Source: Pseudomonadota bacterium
GTDB taxonomy: Bacteria; Pseudomonadota; Gammaproteobacteria; Burkholderiales; Thiobacillaceae
Length of the DNA stretch: 5,919 nt
Assembly (NCBI GenBank): GCA_021847385.1
Contig: JAJZTV010000136.1
Location: 1 to 5,919, forward strand
Reading direction: 5' to 3'
Below the pieces are notes generated by a model. The model saw nothing but the letters and a program-made list of their open reading frames with translations, searched no databases and was not told the DNA's origin. The translations under genes were made by a program, and so were the position numbers. This document shows positions 1-5,428 of the stretch, piece after piece (positions within the stretch are counted from its first letter, which is position 1; each line of letters opens with the position of its first letter).

Positions 1-1225
1 AGCCTTCGGCGACACCAGCGATCCACAGGGCGGCGATGTAGAGCACGACGCCGATGGTGGAGACCCAGAAGTGGGTGTTGATCCATTTCACGCTGTACAT
101 CTCCTCGCGGCCGAACAGGCGCGGAATCAGGTAGTACATCGAGCCGATGGAGATCATCGCGACCCAGCCCAGGGCGCCGGAATGGACATGGCCGATGGTC
201 CACTCGGTGTAGTGCGACAGCGCATTGACCGTTTTCACCGACAGCATCGGGCCTTCGAAGGTCGACATGCCGTAGAAGGACAGGGCGGTGACCATGAACT
301 TCAGGATGGGGTCGGTGCGCAGTTTATGCCAGGCGCCGGACAGGGTCATGATGCCGTTGATCATGCCGCCCCAGGACGGCGCGATCAGCATCAACGAGAA
401 CAGCATGCCCAGGCTCTGTGCCCAGTCGGGTAGGGCGGTGTAGAGCAGATGGTGCGGGCCGGCCCACATGTAGATGAAGTTGAGCGACCAGAAGTGCACG
501 ATGGACAAGCGGTAGGAATAGATCGGCCGACCGGCTTGTTTCGGGATGAAGTAATACATCATGCCGAGGAAGGCGGTGGTCAGGAAAAAGCCGACCGCAT
601 TGTGGCCGTACCACCATTGCACCATGGCATCCTGCACGCCGGCATAGGCCGAGTAGGACTTGGTCAAGGTAATCGGGAATTCCATGCTGTTGGTGATGTG
701 CAGCACCGCGATGGTGACGATATAGGCGCCGAAGAACCAGTTCGCCACATAGATGTGCTGGGTCTTGCGCTTGATGATCGTGCCGAAGAACAACACCGCG
801 TAGGCGACCCAGACCACGGCGATCAGGATGTCGATCGGCCATTCCAGTTCGGCATATTCCTTGCCGCTGGTATAGCCCATCGGCAAGCTGACCGCGGCCA
901 GCACGATGATCAGTTGCCAGCCCCAGAACACGAAACTGGCCAAGCCATCCGACAGCAAGCGAGCCTGGCAGGTGCGCTGCACGGCGAACAGCGAAGCGGC
1001 GAACAGGGCCGAACCGCCGAAGGCGAAGATCACTGCGTTGGTATGGAGCGGTCGGATGCGACCGTAGGACAGGTAGGGCGTGAGAGGCCCGAGGTGTTCG
1101 GTAAGGGTAGGCCAGATCAACTGGGCCGAGAGGATGACGCCGACCAACATACCGACAATGCCCCAGACCACAGTCATGATGGCAAATTGCCGGACGACCT
1201 TATAGTTGTATGTGGTTGCTTCCAT
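1..1225 (-). CDS. ccoN: cbb3-type cytochrome c oxidase subunit I, CcoN (3' end outside window)
   Basis: Catalytic haem-copper subunit of the high-affinity cbb3 oxidase. It reduces O2 to water in the cytoplasmic membrane and pumps protons. My translation gives 408 residues without a stop and runs off the left edge; the family is usually about 470-490 aa, so the last helices are missing. Seen: low-spin haem histidine H61 in RPLHTNAVIFAFGG; CuB ligand H208 in WWYGHNAVGF; Y252 (the cross-linked active-site Tyr of the family) and CuB pair H258-H259 in IYMWAGPHH; the E324 region STFEGPML; H346 (haem b3) and H348 (haem b) in TIGHVHSGALGW. All expected metal ligands are present, so it looks functional. 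Hydrophobic helices occur throughout. The ATG at 1225-1223 is chosen because a strong Shine-Dalgarno lies 5 bases upstream and the N-terminus (MEATTYNYKVVRQF) looks like the family. It follows ccoS by 67 bases; ccoO and ccoP probably lie beyond base 1. Residue roles come from family knowledge. Confidence 0.97.
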   Translation of the reverse strand, partial: MEATTYNYKVVRQFAIMTVVWGIVGMLVGVILSAQLIWPTLTEHLGPLTPYLSYGRIRPLHTNAVIFAFGGSALFAASLFAVQRTCQARLLSDGLASFVFWGWQLIIVLAAVSLPMGYTSGKEYAELEWPIDILIAVVWVAYAVLFFGTIIKRKTQHIYVANWFFGAYIVTIAVLHITNSMEFPITLTKSYSAYAGVQDAMVQWWYGHNAVGFFLTTAFLGMMYYFIPKQAGRPIYSYRLSIVHFWSLNFIYMWAGPHHLLYTALPDWAQSLGMLFSLMLIAPSWGGMINGIMTLSGAWHKLRTDPILKFMVTALSFYGMSTFEGPMLSVKTVNALSHYTEWTIGHVHSGALGWVAMISIGSMYYLIPRLFGREEMYSVKWINTHFWVSTIGVVLYIAALWIAGVAEG

Positions 1226-1230
1226 ACAGG

Positions 1231-1237
1231 CCTCCTT
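1231..1237 (-). promoter_or_regulatory. Strong Shine-Dalgarno of ccoN
   Basis: On the minus strand the sequence reads AAGGAGG, then 5 bases, then the ccoN ATG. It is a near-complete anti-16S match and by far the best ribosome site in the minus-strand cluster; ccoS and ccoI have no comparable site. This fixes the ccoN start and suggests that the oxidase subunit is translated far more strongly than its assembly factors. Confidence 0.85.
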
Positions 1238-1260
1238 CGCAGGGTGTTGTTAATTACGAC

Positions 1261-1274
1261 ATTAGAATCCTAAT
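1261..1274. repeat. Perfect 5-4-5 inverted repeat over the ccoN -10, possible operator
   Basis: The plus strand reads ATTAG AATC CTAAT: both 5-base arms pair perfectly across a 4-base centre. It lies wholly in the ccoS-ccoN gap and covers the proposed -10 of ccoN. A protein bound there would block RNA polymerase, so repression is the natural reading. The 14-base 5-4-5 layout resembles Crp/Fnr-family sites, but the half-site ATTAG is not the FNR half-site TTGAT. The regulator is unknown. A chance occurrence in a short AT-rich spacer cannot be excluded. Confidence 0.45.
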
Positions 1275-1296
1275 ATGCTGTCTAAGCGAGTGTCAA
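1267..1296 (-). promoter_or_regulatory. Probable sigma-70 promoter of ccoN
   Basis: On the minus strand a perfect -35 TTGACA (1296-1291) is followed after 18 bases by TAGGAT (1272-1267), a 4/6 match to TATAAT; a 17-base spacing to TTAGGA is also possible. The -35 overlaps the TGA stop of ccoS. The predicted transcript starts near 1260, leaving a leader of about 35 bases before the ccoN ATG. This would let ccoN and the downstream oxidase genes be transcribed apart from ccoI-ccoS. It is a prediction from hexamer matches only. I found no convincing FNR/ANR box (TTGAT-N4-ATCAA) upstream, although such sites are common at cbb3 operons. Confidence 0.5.
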
Positions 1297-1475
1297 CGGG
1301 ATGCGTCATGGTTATTGGTATCGGGTGGCGGGGTGTCGTCATCGTCCATCAAGATGCGATGGGCGGGCCCCTCCATATCCTCGAACTGCCCGCTTTTAAC
1401 GGCCCAAATCAAACCGATGGCGATAACGCCGGCGAAGACCAGGCTGAGCGGGATCAGCAGAAAGAGGATGTCCAT
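1293..1475 (-). CDS. ccoS: cbb3-type oxidase assembly protein CcoS
   Basis: Small single-span membrane protein needed to insert haem b and CuB into CcoN during cbb3 oxidase maturation (family knowledge). The 60-aa product has one hydrophobic helix at about residues 3-25 (MDILFLLIPLSLVFAGVIAI...), followed directly by the family signature WAVKSGQFEDMEGPAHRIL at 24-42. An acidic stretch DDDD (44-47) and a polar tail with PPP (49-51) follow. Length is typical for the family. The ATG at 1475 is the only sensible start: the reading frame stays open upstream but has no ATG before the ccoI end. No Shine-Dalgarno is visible before it (minus strand CTGTCGCAACACATG), so initiation is probably weak. It lies 65 bases after ccoI and 67 bases before ccoN, on the same strand. 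Its stop codon overlaps the proposed ccoN -35. Confidence 0.95.
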   Translation of the reverse strand: MDILFLLIPLSLVFAGVIAIGLIWAVKSGQFEDMEGPAHRILMDDDDTPPPDTNNHDASR

Positions 1476-1529
1476 GTGTTGCGACAGGTTAGTACGTATC
1501 GCCGGTCCGTGCCAGCATTTGTTGCCGCT

Positions 1530-1540
1530 ATAAAATTTAT
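1530..1540. repeat. AT-rich palindrome directly after the ccoI stop
   Basis: ATAAAATTTAT reads the same on both strands around a central A and starts one base past the ccoI TAA. It sits in an AT-rich patch within otherwise GC-rich DNA. It lacks the GC stem and U-run of an intrinsic terminator in the ccoS direction, so I do not call it a terminator. It could open the mRNA for ribosomes entering ccoS or be part of a weak promoter, but nothing in the sequence decides this. Confidence 0.25.
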
Positions 1541-3967
1541 TTAACGCAGGCGGTTCAGCCGCATCGCGTTGAGCACGACCAACAGCGAACTGGCCGACAT
1601 GCCGATCCCGGCTAGCCAGGGCGTAACAAAGCCCAAGGCCGCGGCAGGGATCGCCACGAGGTTATACAGTGCCGACCAGGCCAGGTTCTGCCGAATGATC
1701 TGCCGAGTCTTGCGCGCCAGGCGCACGCCATCGGCCAGTCGTGCCAGCTCGCTCGACAGCAGCACCATGTCGGCGGCGGCCTGGGCCGCTTCGGCGCCCT
1801 GGTCGATGGCGATCGAGACCTGGGCCTGGGCCAATACCGGCGCGTCGTTTACGCCGTCACCGGTCATCGCGACGATGGCACCGTGTTGCTGCATGTTGCG
1901 TACGGCCTCCAGCTTGTCGGCCGGCAGCATGCCGCCGCGCGCATCAGCGATGCCAAGCAATTGGCCCATGCGGGCGACGTTCTCCGGCCGGTCGCCGGAA
2001 TAGATATGCAAGCGAATACCCAGCGCTTCGAGTTGCGCGATCAACTGGCGCGCCTGTGGCCGCAACTCGTCGCCCAACTCGAACCAAGCCAACACGCCGG
2101 CCTCGTCAGCCAAGGCGATCAGGGTGCCGTTGCCGTTGGCCGGCAGTGCGGCACCGGGCGCGGCATAGCCCGGCGCGCCGAGCCGGTAGTGGCGACCGGC
2201 CACCCGGCCGCGCACGCCTTGGCCGGGCAGGTAGGTAATGTCATCCGCTTGTTTGGTGTGCGTACCGGCCGCCTCGCGCAGCGCACCGGCGATCGGATGC
2301 GTCGCACCTTGTTCCAGCGCGGCGGCAATGGCCAAGGCCTCGGCCGCCTCGCCGCGCACCGGCTGGGTCGCCAGCAGGCGAAAGCGGCCGGTGGTCAGCG
2401 TGCCGGTTTTGTCGAACACGAAATCGCTGGCCCGGGCCAAGGTCTCCAGCGCGTGACCGCGAGTCGACAACAGGCCCAAGCGGGTCAGCCGGCCTAGCGC
2501 CACGGTCAGCGCGGCCGGGGTGGCCAGGGCCAAGGCGCACGGGCAGGTGATGACCAAGACCGACACCGTGATCCAGAACGCGCGGCCAGGGTCGACGACA
2601 TACCAGGCCGCGGCAACCAGGGCCGAGACGATCAAAATCGCCAGCACGAACCAATGCGCGACGCGGTCGGCGGCCAGGGCCAGCTTGGGTTTTTCGGCCA
2701 ACGCGCGGTCGAGCAGGCGCACAATGCCCGAGAGGACGGTGTCGGCCCCGATCTTTTCGACGTGCACGACCAAGGGGCTATCCAGGTTGAGGCTGCCGCC
2801 GATCACCGCGGCCCCGGCCTGTTTCGCCAGCGGGGTCGATTCACCGGTGAGCAGCGACTCGTCCACACTGGAGATGCCTTCCGCGACCCGGCCGTCGGCC
2901 GGGAAGCTCTCGCCCGGTCCGACCAGCACATAGTCGCCGGGGCTCAGCTTGGCCGCGGCCACGGTCTCCTCCGCACGGTCGCTTGGGTAGGCCGGCAGCC
3001 TGCACGCGGCGGCCGGGATCAGCTTGATCAGGGTCTCGGCCGCCTCGGCCGATTTCTTGCGCGCGCTCATCTCCAAGAAGCGGCCGGTGAGCAGGAAGAA
3101 CACGAACATCGTGACCGAATCGAAATAGACCTCGCCCGAACGGGTCAGCACGGCCCAGACGCTGGCGAAATAGGCGGAGCCGATGCCGAGCGCGACCGGC
3201 ACGTCCATGCCCAGGCGCATGAGTTTGAGATCGCGCCAGGCGGCCTGGAAGAACGGCCAGGCCGAGTAGAACATCACCGGTGTGGTCAGCAGCAAGCCGG
3301 CGAAACGCATCAATTGCCGGATGTCGTCGGTCATCGTGTCGGCATCGGCCAGATAGACCGGGATCGCATACATCATCACCTGCATCATGCCTAAGCCGGC
3401 GATGGCCAGCCGGCGGATCGCGACATTGCGCTCCTTGCGGTACAGCTCTTCCTGGCGGCCGGTGTCGAACGGGTGGGCGAGGTAGCCGATCTCCTGCACC
3501 GCGTGCAGGATGTGCGACAGCTTGATCTGGCTGTCGTCCCAGCGCACCCGGGCGCGGTGGGTCGAGAAATTGATGTCGGCCGAGAGCACGCCGGGCAACT
3601 GGCGCAAATGGCGCTCGTTCAACCAGATGCAGGCGGCGCAGACGATGCCCTCCAGGATCAGGCTGGCCTCGCGCACCTCGCCGTCCTCCTTGACGAAGCT
3701 CGCCTGCACCTCGGGCAGGTCGTAGAGCGCGAGCTTTTGCACTGCTTCCATCGCCGCGGTCGCGGTGGGTGGGTATTCGGTGCGCAGCCGGTAGTAATCG
3801 GCCTGGCCGGCGTCGATGATGGTCTGCGCCACGGCCTGGCAGCCTCGGCAACAGGCCGGGTGGGCTTGGCCGTCCAGTTGGATGGGATAACCGGCACCGG
3901 CAGGCACGGCCTCGCCGCAATGGAAGCAGCGGGACGGATCGGAGAGGGGAGAGGTGGCGGCATTCAT
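1541..3967 (-). CDS. ccoI: Copper-translocating P1B-type ATPase CcoI (FixI), for cbb3 oxidase copper supply
   Basis: Membrane pump that uses ATP to move Cu+ out of the cytoplasm, supplying copper for CuB of the cbb3 oxidase. The 808-aa product begins with the Cys-rich domain typical of CcoI/FixI (C14-x2-C17, then C39-C40-x2-C43), followed by a metal-binding HMA domain with GIVCAACIWLNE (C110, C113). Eight membrane helices are expected (about 185-206, 218-240, 253-275, 282-300, 436-457, 463-492, 760-780, 783-800). Pump motifs are intact: TGES 374-377, CPC 475-477 in helix 6, DKTGTLT with phosphorylated D519, HP 557-558, TGDGVNDAP 702-710. The helix-7/8 copper residues Y768-N769 and M790-x2-S793-S794 are also present. 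The Cys-rich N-terminus and neighbouring ccoS/ccoN favour CcoI over the general detoxifying pump CopA. The ATG at 3967 is the first in frame with the family N-terminus; no Shine-Dalgarno precedes it. It diverges from aat across 44 bases. Confidence 0.96.
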   Translation of the reverse strand: MNAATSPLSDPSRCFHCGEAVPAGAGYPIQLDGQAHPACCRGCQAVAQTIIDAGQADYYRLRTEYPPTATAAMEAVQKLALYDLPEVQASFVKEDGEVREASLILEGIVCAACIWLNERHLRQLPGVLSADINFSTHRARVRWDDSQIKLSHILHAVQEIGYLAHPFDTGRQEELYRKERNVAIRRLAIAGLGMMQVMMYAIPVYLADADTMTDDIRQLMRFAGLLLTTPVMFYSAWPFFQAAWRDLKLMRLGMDVPVALGIGSAYFASVWAVLTRSGEVYFDSVTMFVFFLLTGRFLEMSARKKSAEAAETLIKLIPAAACRLPAYPSDRAEETVAAAKLSPGDYVLVGPGESFPADGRVAEGISSVDESLLTGESTPLAKQAGAAVIGGSLNLDSPLVVHVEKIGADTVLSGIVRLLDRALAEKPKLALAADRVAHWFVLAILIVSALVAAAWYVVDPGRAFWITVSVLVITCPCALALATPAALTVALGRLTRLGLLSTRGHALETLARASDFVFDKTGTLTTGRFRLLATQPVRGEAAEALAIAAALEQGATHPIAGALREAAGTHTKQADDITYLPGQGVRGRVAGRHYRLGAPGYAAPGAALPANGNGTLIALADEAGVLAWFELGDELRPQARQLIAQLEALGIRLHIYSGDRPENVARMGQLLGIADARGGMLPADKLEAVRNMQQHGAIVAMTGDGVNDAPVLAQAQVSIAIDQGAEAAQAAADMVLLSSELARLADGVRLARKTRQIIRQNLAWSALYNLVAIPAAALGFVTPWLAGIGMSASSLLVVLNAMRLNRLR

Positions 3968-3978
3968 GCGAGGCGGCC

Positions 3979-3984
3979 ATTCTA
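3979..3984 (-). promoter_or_regulatory. Possible -10 of ccoI
   Basis: The minus strand reads TAGAAT (5/6 match to TATAAT), ending 11 bases before the ccoI ATG, so transcription would start about 5 bases upstream of the start codon. No good -35 lies at 16-18 bases, so the call rests on the -10 and on the lack of room elsewhere in the 44-base divergent gap. A promoter could also lie inside aat on the opposite strand. Confidence 0.3.
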
Positions 3985-3999
3985 CCGGATGCCGCTGGT

Positions 4000-4005
4000 T
4001 ACAAT
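4000..4005 (+). promoter_or_regulatory. Possible -10 of aat, giving a leaderless transcript
   Basis: TACAAT (5/6 match to TATAAT) is followed by 6 bases and then the aat ATG, so the usual +1 falls on the A of the start codon. No Shine-Dalgarno precedes the ATG (GGTTACAATATCGGCATG), which fits leaderless translation. The -35 region (about 3977-3982, CCATTC) is poor. The prediction rests on spacing and the missing ribosome site. Confidence 0.4.
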
Positions 4006-4011
4006 ATCGGC

Positions 4012-4725
4012 ATGATTCCTTGGCTTGTTGGCACCGCCCCGTTCCCGCCTGTCGACACCGCGCTGCGCGAGCCGGACGGCTTGCTCGCCGCCGGCGGCGA
4101 GCTGTCGGTCGACCGCCTGCTCGATGCCTATCGCCACGGCATCTTTCCGTGGTTCGGCCCGGGCGAGCCTATCCTATGGTGGTCGCCCGATCCGCGCATG
4201 GTGCTGCTGCCCGAGCAATTCAAGATTTCCCGATCTTTGGCGAAAAGATTGAAGCGGTCGGATTATGAGATTCGGGTCGACACCGCCTTCGCCGAGGTCA
4301 TGCGCGCGTGCGCCCAACCGCGCGAGGGCCAGGCCGGCACCTGGATCGTACCGGCCATGCAGGCCGCCTATGGCCGCCTGCACGCGGCGGGCTATGCCCA
4401 CTCGGTGGAGACCTGGCTCGACGGCAAGCTGGTCGGCGGCCTGTATGGCGTGGCCTTGGGCCAGGCCTTCTTCGGCGAATCGATGTTCACCCGGATGACC
4501 GACGGCTCGAAGCTGGCCTTGGCGCATCTGGTGCGGCAACTGCAGCGCTGGGGTTTCGGCCTGATCGATTGCCAGATGGTGACCGCGCATCTGACCTCGC
4601 TCGGCGCCCGGCCCGTGCCGCGTAGTGAATTTCAGGCTAGGCTGAATATATTGTCGGCCCAGCCGGGCCGCATTGGACAATGGGATTTCGATCATGACCT
4701 CTTTGCGCGAACTGCCCATCCATAG
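4012..4725 (+). CDS. aat: Leucyl/phenylalanyl-tRNA--protein transferase Aat
   Basis: Cytoplasmic enzyme that moves Leu or Phe from aminoacyl-tRNA to proteins with N-terminal Lys or Arg, making a primary N-degron read by ClpS and destroyed by ClpAP. The 237-aa length matches E. coli Aat (234 aa). Seen: ALREPDGLLAAGGELSVDRL (17-36), GIFPWFGPGEPILWWSPDPR (43-62), then the GNAT-like catalytic part LVGGLYGVALGQAFFGESMF (140-159) and LIDCQ (184-188). E156, D186 and Q188 fall at the positions of the catalytic residues known in the E. coli enzyme, so it should be active. The ATG at 4012 gives the MIPWL N-terminus usual in related proteobacteria; it has no Shine-Dalgarno. The last 32 bases overlap bpt in another frame. 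The stretch around 4220-4270 is locally lower in GC than the rest, but the protein motifs continue through it unbroken. Confidence 0.96.
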   Translation: MIPWLVGTAPFPPVDTALREPDGLLAAGGELSVDRLLDAYRHGIFPWFGPGEPILWWSPDPRMVLLPEQFKISRSLAKRLKRSDYEIRVDTAFAEVMRACAQPREGQAGTWIVPAMQAAYGRLHAAGYAHSVETWLDGKLVGGLYGVALGQAFFGESMFTRMTDGSKLALAHLVRQLQRWGFGLIDCQMVTAHLTSLGARPVPRSEFQARLNILSAQPGRIGQWDFDHDLFARTAHP

Positions 4726-5428
4726 TTTGCAGTTCTATCTGACGGCGCCCTATCCCTGCAGCTATCTGCCGGGGCGCGAGGCGCGCTCGCAAGTCGCCAC
4801 GCCGCACAGCCTGATCGACACCTCGGTCTACTCCGAGCTGGTTTGGCGCGGCTTTCGCCGCAGCGGCTTGTTCGTCTATCGGCCGCGCTGCAGCGGTTGC
4901 CAGGCCTGCGTGCCGGTGCGGGTGCCGGTCGCCGATTTCCGGCCTAGCCGCACGCAGCGTCGCTGCGCCGCCCACAACGGCGATATCGAATTGGCGCTCA
5001 AACCCCTGGCCTTCGACGAGGCCCACTACCGGCTGTATCGCCGCTACCAAATGGCGCGCCACAGCGGCGGCGGCATGGACAACGACGACCGCGAGCAATA
5101 CCGCAGTTTCTTGCTGCAAAGCCGGGTCGATAGCGTGCTGGCCGAGTTCAGCCTGAACGGCGAGGTGGTCATGGTCGGCCTGGTCGATCGCTTGCTCGAC
5201 GGCCTGTCGGCGGTCTACACCTTTTTCGATCCGGCCCTGGCCAAGCGCAGCCTGGGTGTCTATGGCGTGCTGTCGCAGATAGAATTGGCCCGGCGGCTCG
5301 GCCTGCCTTATGTCTATTTGGGCTATTGGATCGCGCAGAGCCCGAAGATGGCCTATAAGAGCGGCTATCGGCCGATCGAGGTGCTGCAAGACGGCGCCTG
5401 GCGCCGTTACGAACAAGGACACGAATAA
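4694..5428 (+). CDS. bpt: Aspartate/glutamate leucyltransferase Bpt
   Basis: Transfers Leu from Leu-tRNA to proteins with N-terminal Asp or Glu (bacterial relative of eukaryotic Ate1), feeding the same ClpS/ClpAP pathway as Aat. With the ATG at 4694 it has 244 aa, close to the family norm. The N-terminal ATE domain holds YPCSYLPGREARSQVATP (20-37) and FVYRPRCSGCQACVPVRVPV (60-79), with cysteines C22, C66, C69, C72 and C91. The C-terminal GNAT-like domain contains YTFFDPALAKRSLGVYG (175-191) and YVYLGYWIAQSPKMAYKSGY (206-225). A TTG at 4673 in the same frame would add 7 residues, but the family N-terminus starts at MTSLRELPI, so ATG is preferred. It starts inside the end of aat (32-base overlap), which implies translational coupling. 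The ribosome site is weak (TGGGA, about 8 bases upstream). Confidence 0.95.
   Translation: MTSLRELPIHSLQFYLTAPYPCSYLPGREARSQVATPHSLIDTSVYSELVWRGFRRSGLFVYRPRCSGCQACVPVRVPVADFRPSRTQRRCAAHNGDIELALKPLAFDEAHYRLYRRYQMARHSGGGMDNDDREQYRSFLLQSRVDSVLAEFSLNGEVVMVGLVDRLLDGLSAVYTFFDPALAKRSLGVYGVLSQIELARRLGLPYVYLGYWIAQSPKMAYKSGYRPIEVLQDGAWRRYEQGHE
5415..5419 (+). promoter_or_regulatory. Shine-Dalgarno of the gene after bpt
   Basis: AAGGA lies inside the last codons of bpt, 8 bases before the ATG at 5428. Together with the TAATG stop-start overlap it supports this start and indicates reinitiation by ribosomes that have just finished bpt. Confidence 0.7.

Noticed and set aside
1246..1260. Imperfect dyad GTTGTTAATTACGAC as a possible FNR box for ccoN
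   Set aside because: Only about 6 of 10 bases match TTGAT-N4-ATCAA in either direction, and it would lie just downstream of the predicted transcript start, not at an activator position.
449..1273. 274-codon open frame on the plus strand opposite ccoN
   Set aside because: It mirrors ccoN, whose metal ligands and helices are all present. The plus-frame translation is rich in His, Gln, Asp and Arg with no domain, a typical antisense shadow in GC-rich DNA.
1495..1516. Short stem around GCTGG...CCGGC in the ccoI-ccoS gap as a terminator
   Set aside because: Only five pairs with a G-U wobble and no following U-run in the direction of transcription.
1489..1518. Nine-codon leader ORF (MLARTGDTY) before ccoS
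   Set aside because: No ribosome site and no attenuator-like hairpin next to it; a frame this short is expected by chance.
2841..3980. 379-codon open frame on the minus strand overlapping ccoI in another frame
   Set aside because: The translation is Arg/Pro/Gly-rich and without motifs, while ccoI in the neighbouring frame has every P-type ATPase motif.
4673..4693. Upstream TTG start for bpt
   Set aside because: It adds seven residues (MDNGISI) not typical of the family, has no ribosome site, and the ATG at 4694 gives the conserved N-terminus.
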